From positions 55,678 through 119,677 of the forward strand of contig SUVV01000007.1 of the NCBI GenBank assembly GCA_015061805.1: a stretch of DNA of 64,000 bases, written 5' to 3'. A model generated the notes under the pieces. The model was not told the DNA's origin and searched no databases. It worked only from the letters and a program-made list of their open reading frames with translations. The position numbers and the translations under genes were made by a program. Shown one piece after another: positions 27,155-35,472 of this stretch (within the stretch, counting starts at the first letter, position 1; each line of letters begins with the position of its first letter). This stretch comes from Lentisphaerota bacterium. GTDB taxonomy: Bacteria; Verrucomicrobiota; Lentisphaeria; Victivallales; Victivallaceae.

Positions 27155-27712
27155 TCAATTCTGCAGTTTGAGTTTTATCTGCTTCCAGTCGGCCTTGCGG
27201 ATGAGCCGGGGAATATTGAAATAGATCCGGTGATGTCCGAAACCGCCGTTGACCAATTCATCTGCCGCCTCTGCCGGAGTCCAGTTCTGGTGAATCACCC
27301 GGTAGGCGGCGACCGCCGCACCGGTACGGTCACTGCCGTGAAAGCAGTGGATCAGAACCGGTTTGGGAGCCTGTTTGATGAGTTTGAGCAGTTCAATGAG
27401 ATCATTTTCAGAAATCCCGTGGGCAGTCCAACGCAGATAGTACGTTTTGATTCCGGAATTTCCGACGGCATCATGACCGCCGCCGAAAAACCGGAGGTTG
27501 ATCACGCTTTTTATACCCATGGCGGCAAGTGCCGTCCACTCTTCATCGGAGGGTTGCGCCGAACGGTAGAGTTCATCGCTGACCTTGAAAAAGTTTCCGA
27601 CACTGCCGCACTTGACCGCAACTGCCGGAACTTTCTCCGGAGCAGTTGTTGCGGCAACACACCAAAAACAGTGAAGACAAAGAAGCAACAGCAGAAAACG
27701 TTTGAATTTCAT
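27155..27712 (-). CDS. Exported dual-specificity/tyrosine phosphatase-like protein
   Basis: A 185-residue protein. An N-terminal signal peptide (FLLLLLCLHCFWCVAA) is followed by a small DSP-type phosphatase domain. LIHCFHGSDRTGAA (about 125-138) is the Cys-x5-Arg active-site loop; the general acid Asp is not obvious. YRSAQPSDEEW and GIKSVINLRFF match the N-terminal part of the DSP/DUF442-like fold. It would act in the periplasm, where related proteins dephosphorylate proteins, inositol phosphates or nucleotides. It has its own promoter. Confidence 0.82.
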   Translation of the reverse strand: MKFKRFLLLLLCLHCFWCVAATTAPEKVPAVAVKCGSVGNFFKVSDELYRSAQPSDEEWTALAAMGIKSVINLRFFGGGHDAVGNSGIKTYYLRWTAHGISENDLIELLKLIKQAPKPVLIHCFHGSDRTGAAVAAYRVIHQNWTPAEAADELVNGGFGHHRIYFNIPRLIRKADWKQIKLKLQN

Positions 27713-27751
27713 AAGGCAATTTTCCTGTTTTGAAAATTTCAGTTATGCCAT

Positions 27752-27780
27752 AATATATCTCCCGTTTTTCAACTTTGCAA
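27752..27780 (-). promoter_or_regulatory. Promoter of the phosphatase gene
   Basis: On the minus strand: TTGCAA (27780-27775), 17 bases, TATATT (27757-27752). Confidence 0.65.
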
Positions 27781-27789
27781 TCAGCGGGA

Positions 27790-29082
27790 TCACAATTTGC
27801 CCTTTTTCAATCTGGCGCTCAGGCGCACTGAACAGAAATCCGGGCCGCACATGGTGCAGTATTCAGAACCGTGCTGATTCGGTGCGGAACTTTCTGCCAG
27901 CGCCTGCAAACGCAACTCTTTTGCCCATTCCGGATCCAATGCCAGAGAGAATTGTTTTTCCCAGTCAAAAGCGGCACGCGCATCGGAAATCGCATCATCG
28001 CGTTCCCGGCATCCGGGCTTGTGCAGAGCAACATCAGCAGCATGCGCCGCGATCTTGAATGCGACAACACCCCGGCGGACATCATCGGCATTGGGTAAGC
28101 CGAGGTGTTCTTTGGGAGTGACATAACAGAGCATTGCCGCTCCGTAAAATGCGCCCATCATCCCCCCCATACCGGCAACGATATGGTCATATCCGGGAGC
28201 GCAATCGATGACGACCGGACCGAGAATATAAAATGGAGCATCGCCGCAGATTTCCCGTTCTCTTTCCATATTGTATTGGATTTGATCGAGCGGGACATGG
28301 CCGGGACCTTCCACCATCGCCTGCACATTGTTTGCCCGGCAGCGGGCAACCAGTTCGCCAAGCGTGTCCAATTCGGCGAATTGAGCCGCATCAGAAGCAT
28401 CGGCAAGGCATCCGGGGCGCAAACCGTCCCCCAGCGACAAGGTGACATCATATTTCCGGCAAACCGCCAGAATCTCGTCAAAAACTTCATAAAACGGATT
28501 TTCTTTATGATGTTCACTCATCCACGCCGCGAGCAGCGCTCCGCCCCGGCTGACAATACCCAGTTTCCGCTTCAAAGCAAGCGGCACATATTTCTGCAGG
28601 AGTCCGGCGTGAATGGTCATATAATCAACGCCCTGCTCTGCCTGTTCCTGAATAACGGAAAGGATCTGTTCTCCGGAAAAATCATTACTGCCGTACCGGG
28701 CGACGATTTCATAAATGGGAACCGTACCCAAGGGAGCGGTGCAGTTTTCCAGCATGTTTTTCCGGATGGCAGAAATCTCTCCGCCGGTACTCAAGTCCAT
28801 CACGGTATCTGCACCGTAGTGCAGAGCGATATTGAGTTTGCTCTGTTCCGCGCCGGGGCAGCTGGAGAGAGCGGAATTACCGAGATTGGCATTGATCTTG
28901 GTTTTCAATTCTCTGCCGATACCGCAGGGGATGAGGGAACGGTGATTGATATTTGCGGGGATGACGATCCTGCCTTCGGCGACCCCCTGCATGATAAATT
29001 CGGCTGAACGGTTTTCAACCTCAGCGACATGTTTGATTTCCGGGGTAACGACACCCTGTTTTGCCTGTTCGATTTGAGTCAT
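27790..29082 (-). CDS. thiC: Phosphomethylpyrimidine synthase
   Basis: A 430-residue protein. CTMCGPDFC near the C-terminus is the CX2CX4C iron-sulfur motif of this non-canonical radical SAM enzyme. NANLGNSALSS and HYGADTVMDLSTGG are typical substrate-binding segments. It lacks the N-terminal extension of the proteobacterial form, as in shorter ThiC. It rearranges aminoimidazole ribotide to HMP phosphate, the pyrimidine half of thiamine. It is the last gene of the riboswitch-controlled operon, 15 bases after thiD. Confidence 0.96.
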   Translation of the reverse strand: MTQIEQAKQGVVTPEIKHVAEVENRSAEFIMQGVAEGRIVIPANINHRSLIPCGIGRELKTKINANLGNSALSSCPGAEQSKLNIALHYGADTVMDLSTGGEISAIRKNMLENCTAPLGTVPIYEIVARYGSNDFSGEQILSVIQEQAEQGVDYMTIHAGLLQKYVPLALKRKLGIVSRGGALLAAWMSEHHKENPFYEVFDEILAVCRKYDVTLSLGDGLRPGCLADASDAAQFAELDTLGELVARCRANNVQAMVEGPGHVPLDQIQYNMEREREICGDAPFYILGPVVIDCAPGYDHIVAGMGGMMGAFYGAAMLCYVTPKEHLGLPNADDVRRGVVAFKIAAHAADVALHKPGCRERDDAISDARAAFDWEKQFSLALDPEWAKELRLQALAESSAPNQHGSEYCTMCGPDFCSVRLSARLKKGKL

Positions 29083-29097
29083 GATAACACCTCTTGT

Positions 29098-29928
29098 TCA
29101 ATACAATGATATCTGATCGTGGAATGATTGTTCCGGAGGATACATCTGGCGGAGAGAATCACTCAGGAGCACATTCTCCGCGAGCGAACCGTACACAAAC
29201 GCCTTGGCGGCGATAACCGAACTCTGCCAGTTTTTACCGAGAGCCAGATTTGCCGCCAACGCCGCACTCAAGGTGCAGCCGGTACCATGAGCGGTATTCC
29301 CGGGGATGTTGATTTCCGGAGAAACCAGCGTAAACAGTTCTCCTTCATGACAGATGATATCGCTGGCACAGCTGCCGTTGGTAAAATGGCCGCCTTTGAG
29401 AATGATACTGCATCCGAATTTCTCATAAAGCATTTTTGCCGCATCGGCAATATCGGAACGGGAACTGATTTTCTTATTGCAGATAAGTTCCGCTTCCGGG
29501 ATATTCGGAGTCAGCCATGCCGCCTGCGGGAAAAGCAGTTCTTTCATCGCTGCAATTGCGGATTCTTCCAACAATCGTGTCCCGGAAGTCGAAACCATCA
29601 CCGGGTCAACCACCAGAGCAATGCGTTTTTGGGAAATGATCTCCGCCGCACATTCGATGATCTCCCGGTTGACAAGCATTCCGCTTTTGGCAAAACGCAC
29701 CGGAAATGCCGCAAGAATAGTCTCCAACTGGCACTTTACCGCGTCTCCGGGCAGGACATCCACCCGGCGAACTTCGTTAGGATTCTGCGAAGTGACCGCT
29801 GTAATTGCCGAACAGCCGTACACCTTGAACGCATTGAAAGTCCGCAGATCCGCCTGTATCCCGGCTCCGCCGCCGGAATCACTTCCGGCGATGGTCAGCA
29901 CCGCCGGAAGTTTTCCTCTTGCGGTCAT
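29098..29928 (-). CDS. thiD: Hydroxymethylpyrimidine/phosphomethylpyrimidine kinase
   Basis: A 276-residue ribokinase-fold enzyme. TIAGSDSGGGAGIQADLRTF (residues 12-31) is the HMP-binding N-terminal segment and GNTAHGTGCTLSAALAANL (about 215-233) the ATP/anion-hole motif with the catalytic Asp position replaced by the usual GTGC turn. It phosphorylates HMP and HMP-P to HMP-PP. Its start overlaps the thiE stop by four bases, and thiC follows. Confidence 0.95.
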   Translation of the reverse strand: MTARGKLPAVLTIAGSDSGGGAGIQADLRTFNAFKVYGCSAITAVTSQNPNEVRRVDVLPGDAVKCQLETILAAFPVRFAKSGMLVNREIIECAAEIISQKRIALVVDPVMVSTSGTRLLEESAIAAMKELLFPQAAWLTPNIPEAELICNKKISSRSDIADAAKMLYEKFGCSIILKGGHFTNGSCASDIICHEGELFTLVSPEINIPGNTAHGTGCTLSAALAANLALGKNWQSSVIAAKAFVYGSLAENVLLSDSLRQMYPPEQSFHDQISLY

Positions 29929-30584
29929 CGGGAAATTCCTTTCAGCATGATCTCCCGCAAGGCACTCACCTTTTCTCTGACATTGACCGCCTGCGTGATC
30001 TCCGTCACCATGGCGATATGACGGAATCCTTTACCGGTCAGCATCGGCAGATGGTGTTCCTTGATTCCGCCCATCACCGAAAAGGGACAGGTCACTCTGC
30101 TCCTGAGCTGTTCGATAAGTTCCAACCCCAGCGCGCCGCAGGCGACACTCTTGGTGCGGGTCGGGAACATCGGACCGATATTCAGATAACCGCAGTTCCC
30201 GGCAAGCGCGGCAGTGATTTCGCAGGCGTTGTGAGTGGAGATGCCGAAAAGCAGTTCCGGAGCCAACTTTTTTGCTTCACTCAACGGAAAATCCTCCTGC
30301 CCCAGATGAACCCCATCCGCTCCGGCTGCCATGGCGATATCCAGACGGTCATCGACGATCAGCAGCATATTGAAGCGATCGGTGATGAGTTTGCACTTTT
30401 TCACCAGTTCAAACACTGCCGCATCCGATTGATGTTTCTCCCGGATCTGAACGATCTTCGCCCCCCCGGCGGCAATTTCTGCAACGATATCGCAGACATC
30501 ACGGCCGTTGCAGAATTCGGAACTCACCACCGGGTAGAGGTCAGATTTTTCAAAAAGGGCGATACGCTCTTGCAACGTACGCAT
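29925..30584 (-). CDS. thiE: Thiamine phosphate synthase
   Basis: A 219-residue TIM-barrel protein. VQIREKH (pyrophosphate binding), IVDDRLDIAMAAGADGVHLGQED (metal-binding Asp) and GYLNIGPMFPTRTKS match ThiE. It joins HMP-PP and carboxylated thiazole phosphate to thiamine phosphate. It begins two bases after thi4 and overlaps thiD by four bases, a tightly packed operon. Confidence 0.95.
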   Translation of the reverse strand: MRTLQERIALFEKSDLYPVVSSEFCNGRDVCDIVAEIAAGGAKIVQIREKHQSDAAVFELVKKCKLITDRFNMLLIVDDRLDIAMAAGADGVHLGQEDFPLSEAKKLAPELLFGISTHNACEITAALAGNCGYLNIGPMFPTRTKSVACGALGLELIEQLRSRVTCPFSVMGGIKEHHLPMLTGKGFRHIAMVTEITQAVNVREKVSALREIMLKGISR

Positions 30585-30586
30585 TT

Positions 30587-31366
30587 TCAGCGGCCTTTTT
30601 CAACAATAAGTTTGGCAACTTTACGTCCGGACATCAGCATACCGCCGAAAATCGGCCCCATGCGGTAACCGCCGGAAACATTATTGGCACTCATACCGCA
30701 GGCATACAGACCGGGGAAGTATTCACGGGTATTTTCGACGGTGGATGCTTCGCCGCTTTCCACCCACATCGGTTTTTCACCGATGATATCTCCGGTGGGG
30801 GTATCGAGTTGGATTTTGGCTTTTTTGACGGCGAGATTGAGAATTTCGCTGGGGTGTCCGGTGCCGTCGATAACATTTTCCGCGATTACCGTCAGGGGGT
30901 CGACATGCAGGCCGAGGCGTTCCACGCAAGTCCAGTTGATGACCAGTCCGTTGACTTTGCCGTTTTTGAAAACAAGGTCTTCGACGCTGACTGAGTTGAA
31001 GATTGTCGCTCCGGCTTTAACCGCGCCGAAAATAAGTCCGCTCGCCATTTCCACTGAATCAAGCGTATGGAATCCGGGCGCATTCTCCAACTGACGGTGG
31101 GTGATTTGAAAATCGTCCAGAATACCCAGCGCATCATCCTGCACCACCACTTCATTAAAGAGCATACCGCCGCCCCAGGTACCGCCGCCGGGAGCAAGTT
31201 TGCGTTCAAAGATGGCGACTTTCACTCCGGCACGCGCCAGATCGTGAGCGGCGACGAGTGCAGACGGTCCGCCGCCGACGATGGCGACGTCGAGTTTCAA
31301 TCCGCTGATGAGTTTCTCGCTGAATTTGCTGATGATTGCTGTGGAGATGATATTTTCCTGTGACAT
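30587..31366 (-). CDS. thi4: Thi4-type adenosine diphosphate thiazole synthase (sulfide-using form)
   Basis: 259 residues from the ATG at 31366, with AAAGGA nine bases upstream; the upstream in-frame region is the riboswitch. FAD/NAD motif [19 protein letters not shown], then [18 protein letters not shown] and [16 protein letters not shown], are typical of Thi4. At the position of the yeast suicide cysteine this protein has His in GLHVDPLT, as in archaeal enzymes that take sulfur from free sulfide and turn over many times. It makes the thiazole half of thiamine from NAD, glycine and sulfide. A sulfide-rich anoxic habitat is implied (inference). Confidence 0.9.
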   Translation of the reverse strand: MSQENIISTAIISKFSEKLISGLKLDVAIVGGGPSALVAAHDLARAGVKVAIFERKLAPGGGTWGGGMLFNEVVVQDDALGILDDFQITHRQLENAPGFHTLDSVEMASGLIFGAVKAGATIFNSVSVEDLVFKNGKVNGLVINWTCVERLGLHVDPLTVIAENVIDGTGHPSEILNLAVKKAKIQLDTPTGDIIGEKPMWVESGEASTVENTREYFPGLYACGMSANNVSGGYRMGPIFGGMLMSGRKVAKLIVEKGR

Positions 31367-31469
31367 ACCGGAAATCCTTTCTGGAGCATTTTCGCGCTCC
31401 GGTTTCGGGCATGTCGGCGCTGAGCAGCAGCACCTGTAATAAAAAGTGTAACCGAAATGTTTTCCATTT

Positions 31470-31556
31470 ATCTTTCCTACGCCGGCATTACCCGTTTCAG
31501 GTTCAAAGGGTTTGATCTCAGCCATTGTCACCGCGACAACAGCACCCCTGTTACAA
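31470..31556 (-). ncRNA. TPP riboswitch (THI element)
   Basis: On the minus strand the leader has GGGGTGC, GGCTGAGA, ACCCTTTGAACCTGA and GGGTAATGCCGGCGTAGGAAAG in the order and spacing of the THI element. It begins about where the promoter predicts transcription to start and precedes thi4 by about 100 bases. The ACCGGA/TCCGGT pair around the thi4 ribosome binding site could hide it, favouring translational control; there is no clear terminator before the start codon. Confidence 0.95.
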
Positions 31557-31563
31557 TGTCTAT

Positions 31564-31592
31564 AATATACCTTCTGTTTCCGTAAATGTCAA
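31564..31592 (-). promoter_or_regulatory. Promoter of the thiamine operon
   Basis: On the minus strand: TTGACA (31592-31587), 17 bases, TATATT (31569-31564). This is a consensus -35 element, and the riboswitch starts directly after it. Confidence 0.8.
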
Positions 31593-31599
31593 ATTGAAA

Positions 31600-31650
31600 A
31601 TTCAGAAAATAAAACACAAAATGCACAGGAGAATTGATCCTCCTGTGCAT
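31600..31650 (-). terminator. Rho-independent terminator of gdhA
   Basis: ATGCACAGGAG (31621-31631) pairs perfectly with CTCCTGTGCAT (31640-31650) across eight bases. On the minus strand a T-rich tract follows. It starts 26 bases after the gdhA stop. The 309-base gap 31367-31675 thus holds this terminator, the thi promoter and the TPP riboswitch. Confidence 0.88.
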
Positions 31651-31675
31651 CTTTCGTATCGGGAAAACTGCCCGA

Positions 31676-33016
31676 TTACAGTCCCTGCGCGATCATGGCA
31701 TTGGCAACACGGATGAAGCCCGCGATATTGGCACCTGCCACATAATCGATCTCACCGGATTCTTTGCGGCCGTACTTCACGCAGGTGGCGTGGATTCCGG
31801 TCATGATCGAATGCAGTCTGGCATCAACCTCTTCGGCGCCCCAGTTGCAGTGTCCGGCATTCTGACTCATTTCCAGACAGCTGGTGGCAACGCCGCCGGC
31901 GTTGACCGCTTTGCCCGGAGCGAAAATGATGCCATGCTTGCGGAATGCCGCGATGGCTTCCGGAGTACAGCCCATATTGGAAACTTCCGCGACCATGCGG
32001 ACATTATTTTTGGCGAGCAGTTCGGCATCATCGCCATTGAGTTCATTCTGAATAGCGCACGGCATGGCGATATCCGCCGGAACTTCCCAGACCCGGCGTC
32101 CGGCAACGAACTTGGAACCGGGGAACTTGTCAGCATACGGGGAAACGATATCACGGCCGCTGGCACGCAGTTCGAGCATGTAGGCGGCTTTTTCTTCATT
32201 GATACCGGCTTCGTCAAGGATGTAGCCGTCCGGGCCGGAGATGGCGATGACCCGGGCTCCCAGACGGGATGCCTTGAGCGCGGTTCCCCACGCAACGTTG
32301 CCGAATCCGGAAATGATGATACGTTTTCCGGCGATGGTATCTTTGAGTTCTTCCAGCATGTGCTGAACAAAGTAGATCGCACCGAAACCGGTGGCTTCTG
32401 CGCGGACGAGCGAACCGCCCCAGCCGACACCTTTACCGGTCAGCACACCGCTGTAATTGTTGGCAAGGCGCCGGTAGGCACCGAAGAAAAAGCCGATTTC
32501 ACGGGCGCCGACACCGAGGTCACCGGCAGGCACGTCAACCTGCGCGCCGATGTGGCGGTAGAGTTCGCGCATGAAAGAGTTGCAGAAATTCATCACTTCC
32601 AGTTCGGTTTTACCCTTGGGATCGAAATCGCTTCCGCCCTTGCCGCCGCCCATGGGCAGAGTGGTCAGAGCATTTTTGAAGGTCTGCTCAAAACCGAGGA
32701 ACTTCAGCGTTGAAAGCGTAACGGACGGGTGACAGCGCAAACCGCCTTTATAGGGACCGAGAGCACCGTTGAACTGTACGCGCCAACCGGTATTGACCTG
32801 AATTTCGCCGTTGCGATCGACCCATGGAACCTGAAAAGTGACAATACGTTCCGGAATCGTCAGGCGTTCGAGGATACGGTATTGCTTGATCCGGGGGTCG
32901 GATTCAATGACATCTCCGATTGATTCAAAGAGTTCCTCAACGCTCTGGAGAAATTCGGTTTCCCACGGAGCCTGTTTTCTGCGGAGTTCGAGAACCTGTT
33001 TTGCATACTCATTCAT
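31676..33016 (-). CDS. gdhA: NADP-specific glutamate dehydrogenase
   Basis: A 446-residue protein, the length of hexameric GDH. PMGGGKGGSDFDPKG (about 121-135) contains the catalytic lysine, and PAGDLGVGAREIGF and ISGFGNVAWGTALKA (Rossmann) follow. NTGWRVQFNGALGPYKGGLR is the substrate-binding stretch. It interconverts 2-oxoglutarate plus ammonium and glutamate; the resemblance is to the biosynthetic NADPH form. It is a single-gene unit with AAGGGA before the start, its own promoter and a strong terminator. Confidence 0.95.
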   Translation of the reverse strand: MNEYAKQVLELRRKQAPWETEFLQSVEELFESIGDVIESDPRIKQYRILERLTIPERIVTFQVPWVDRNGEIQVNTGWRVQFNGALGPYKGGLRCHPSVTLSTLKFLGFEQTFKNALTTLPMGGGKGGSDFDPKGKTELEVMNFCNSFMRELYRHIGAQVDVPAGDLGVGAREIGFFFGAYRRLANNYSGVLTGKGVGWGGSLVRAEATGFGAIYFVQHMLEELKDTIAGKRIIISGFGNVAWGTALKASRLGARVIAISGPDGYILDEAGINEEKAAYMLELRASGRDIVSPYADKFPGSKFVAGRRVWEVPADIAMPCAIQNELNGDDAELLAKNNVRMVAEVSNMGCTPEAIAAFRKHGIIFAPGKAVNAGGVATSCLEMSQNAGHCNWGAEEVDARLHSIMTGIHATCVKYGRKESGEIDYVAGANIAGFIRVANAMIAQGL

Positions 33017-33078
33017 AATAAAATCCCTTCTTCCGGCTTAAAAAAGCCTGCAACTGTAAATTTTTATAGTCTGAATGT

Positions 33079-33106
33079 AATGTAGCGCTTATTTTTGATT
33101 TGTCAA
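33079..33106 (-). promoter_or_regulatory. Promoter of gdhA
   Basis: On the minus strand: TTGACA (33106-33101), 16 bases, TACATT (33084-33079). Confidence 0.6.
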
Positions 33107-33141
33107 GCATTTATATTTATGAAAACAATAATTTGTACAAC

Positions 33142-33170
33142 TTGTTTTTTTCAAAAACGGACAGTATATT
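33142..33170 (+). promoter_or_regulatory. Promoter of the exported esterase gene
   Basis: TTGTTT (33142-33147), 17 bases, TATATT (33165-33170). The start codon at 33200 is 30 bases downstream. Confidence 0.6.
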
Positions 33171-33199
33171 ATATGGCAACTCAACAGAAAGGTGATTTT

Positions 33200-34036
33200 A
33201 TGAACAAATTTATGCTTATGCTCGCAGTGCTTGCCCTCTTTTCGCTCAATGCCAAAGAGTGGAAAGACATCTCCTATTACGAAAAAGATGCCCCGGTGCA
33301 GGGCGATCTTGCTTATCGCACCGAAAGATGCAAACTCGACCTCCGCGTGCCGGACAGACGGACCAAATTTCCGACTCTGGTCTGGTTCCACGGCGGCGGC
33401 ATAAAAAAAGGCAGCAAAAAGATTGCTCCGCTCATCAACACCCAGGCGGTAGCTGTGGCAGCGGTGAATTACCGGCTCTCTCCCAGAGCACAGTGTCCTG
33501 ACTACATCTACGATGCCGCAGCAGCGGTGGCGTGGGTCATCAAGAACATCGAGAAATTCGGCGGCGATCCCAAGCAGGTCTATGTTTCCGGAATCTCTGC
33601 CGGCGGCTACCTTACTGCGATGGTCACACTGGACAAGCGCTATCTTGCAACTTTCGGCGTTTCCAATATGCAGATTGCCGGAGCCTTTCCGATCAGCGGT
33701 CAGATGAGTACTCACTTCCAGATCCTCAACGAACGTCGCGCCAAAGATCCCTCCGTCCGCGATTTCATGATCGATGAATACGCTCCGATCTATCACGCGG
33801 CAAAAGAAACTCCGCCGATGACTCTCCTGGCAGGTGACAGCAATCTGGACTGGCCCGCCCGGGTCGAGGAAAATCAGCTGCTGGCGATGCGGATGAAACG
33901 GGTTTACAAAAATGAAAAGGTGGTGTTTTATTCCATTCCCGGAACGAATCACGGAACTTGCACCCGCCCGAGTCTGGCGATCGTGAATGATATTCTCTGC
34001 AAGATCAGTCAAAAAGTTTCACAGATCAATAAGTGA
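33200..34036 (+). CDS. Exported alpha/beta hydrolase (esterase/carboxylesterase-like)
   Basis: 278 residues from the ATG at 33200, chosen because GAAAGGTGA precedes it and the promoter lies between it and earlier in-frame starts. MNKFMLMLAVLALFSLNAK is a signal peptide. VWFHGGG (oxyanion hole) and GISAGGYL (nucleophile elbow) are the motifs of the HSL/carboxylesterase branch. LLAGDSNLDW and PGTNHGT hold the probable catalytic Asp and His. It likely removes acyl or acetyl groups from a periplasmic substrate such as plant glycans (inference). Its stop lies inside the convergent lplA gene. Confidence 0.82.
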   Translation: MNKFMLMLAVLALFSLNAKEWKDISYYEKDAPVQGDLAYRTERCKLDLRVPDRRTKFPTLVWFHGGGIKKGSKKIAPLINTQAVAVAAVNYRLSPRAQCPDYIYDAAAAVAWVIKNIEKFGGDPKQVYVSGISAGGYLTAMVTLDKRYLATFGVSNMQIAGAFPISGQMSTHFQILNERRAKDPSVRDFMIDEYAPIYHAAKETPPMTLLAGDSNLDWPARVEENQLLAMRMKRVYKNEKVVFYSIPGTNHGTCTRPSLAIVNDILCKISQKVSQINK

Positions 34037-34996
34037 TTGCAGATCTTCCGAAGTTGCCCCGTGGATGATTTTCTCCACGGGGAATTTTTTTATCGCCGCG
34101 ATAAGTTTTTCCGGCTCAACAGAAACACCGTTGAAATATTCCGATGCCTGCGCGGCAGGTTCACTTCCGAAAAAATCTCCGGTCAGAGCAAAATCGGCGA
34201 TACGGTTGTCCGCCACATTGAAACTTATCTGACAGCTGCCGAAAGGGAACCGGCGTTTTTTACTGTAGCTGTAACTGATAGCAGTTCCGTAGTTCCAGAG
34301 CCAGGTGCGGTATTTGCTTTCAGCGAGGGCCTCGGCAGCGGCGGTCAACTCCTCCGGGATGGCGGTTTCAACTGCACCGGTAAGGGCGATCAACTGCGTT
34401 TTCAACTCTCCAAAAAAACTTTCAAGTTCCATCTCCGGCAGGAATTCCCGGATATTAGCCACTCTTGAGCGCACCGACTTGATGCCTTTGGCTTGAATTT
34501 TTTCCGGATCAGGGGTCAGCACCTTGCCCAATATGGACAAATCGGCGGAAAAAAGCAATGTTCCATGAAAAAGTGTACGGTCATTCAGCACCGTTTTGGC
34601 ACTGCCGGAAATTTTTTTACCATCGATCTGAATATCGTTTCTTCCGGAAAATTCTGCCGGAAGTCCCAGGTTTTTCAGCACCTCCAGCACCGGAGATGCA
34701 TTGCGGGCAAAGGCTTCGGGATCCAACTGGCGCTCATTGGCAACTATCGTATAGTTAATATTGCCCAAATCGTGGTAAACCGCACCGCCTCCGGTCATCC
34801 GGCGGATGACCTGAATATCATTTTCCCGGACAAAACCGGGATCGATCTCTGCGGCGGTATTCTGATTTCTGCCGACGATCACCGCATTGCGGTTGCGCCA
34901 GAGCATGATGATCTCTTCGGAAAAGAAAGAGGTCAGCAACTCCTCCAGCGCCAGATTGAACGAAGCATCGGTGGAATTACTGACCAGCAGTATCAT
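34019..34996 (-). CDS. lplA: Lipoate-protein ligase A
   Basis: A 325-residue protein. VGRNQN, RRMTGGGAVYHDLGNINYT (about 69-87) and the lysine segment DGKKISGSAK form the lipoyl-AMP site, followed by the small C-terminal domain found in E. coli-type LplA. It attaches scavenged lipoate to 2-oxoacid dehydrogenase or GcvH proteins. It is 21 bases behind atpK and is probably the last gene of atpI-atpK-lplA. Its final 18 bases overlap the convergent esterase gene. Confidence 0.93.
   Translation of the reverse strand: MILLVSNSTDASFNLALEELLTSFFSEEIIMLWRNRNAVIVGRNQNTAAEIDPGFVRENDIQVIRRMTGGGAVYHDLGNINYTIVANERQLDPEAFARNASPVLEVLKNLGLPAEFSGRNDIQIDGKKISGSAKTVLNDRTLFHGTLLFSADLSILGKVLTPDPEKIQAKGIKSVRSRVANIREFLPEMELESFFGELKTQLIALTGAVETAIPEELTAAAEALAESKYRTWLWNYGTAISYSYSKKRRFPFGSCQISFNVADNRIADFALTGDFFGSEPAAQASEYFNGVSVEPEKLIAAIKKFPVEKIIHGATSEDLQSLIDL
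34057..34091 (+). terminator. Terminator of the esterase gene, inside lplA
   Basis: CCCCGTGGA (34057-34065) pairs with TCCACGGGG (34074-34082), followed by AATTTTTTT, starting 20 bases after the esterase stop. The whole element lies within the lplA coding sequence on the other strand. Confidence 0.75.
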
Positions 34997-35017
34997 GCTA
35001 TATTCTTTCGTGTAAGA

Positions 35018-35467
35018 TTACGGCATCGCCATAAAGGAGAAAATCAGAGCAAAAATAGCACAGGTTTCAACCACGCCGAGGACGATCAGGTAGTTGGCAA
35101 AACCTTTTCCGGTTTCCGCGAAAGCCACACAACCGGCGGCACCGCATTTGCCCTGAAAAATCGCTGACATCATCTGAGCGCATCCGCCGAGCAGACCGAT
35201 GATGATATAGGCAAGAGCCTGTTCCGGGGAAGCGACGATTTTCGGTTTGGCAAGCACCATCATCAGCATCGCGTAGATGGTCTGTGAAAGCGGCGCACCG
35301 ACCATGGCAACCAAAAGGAACGGAGCCGCCTTACCCTGCTGATAACATTTTTTCCAGGCACCGATGGCAGTCGCGCCGGCCATACCGGAGCCGATCGCAG
35401 AACCGATCGCCGCTAGACCAACAGTAAAGTAACCGATACCAAGTGCCAAAATCTGCATTTTTTCCAT
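35018..35467 (-). CDS. atpK: V-type ATP synthase subunit K (proteolipid)
   Basis: A 149-residue protein with four membrane helices, the duplicated hairpin form of the V-type rotor proteolipid. IGSAIGSGMAGATAIGAW and the second-half FQGKCGAAGCVAFAETGKGFANYLIVLGVVETCAIFALIF segments match; the Glu in the last (VVET) is the ion-carrying carboxylate. It forms the rotor ring translocating protons or sodium. Five bases separate it from atpI. The catalytic subunits (A, B, D, E) are not in this window. Confidence 0.93.
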   Translation of the reverse strand: MEKMQILALGIGYFTVGLAAIGSAIGSGMAGATAIGAWKKCYQQGKAAPFLLVAMVGAPLSQTIYAMLMMVLAKPKIVASPEQALAYIIIGLLGGCAQMMSAIFQGKCGAAGCVAFAETGKGFANYLIVLGVVETCAIFALIFSFMAMP

Positions 35468-35472
35468 TGTTA

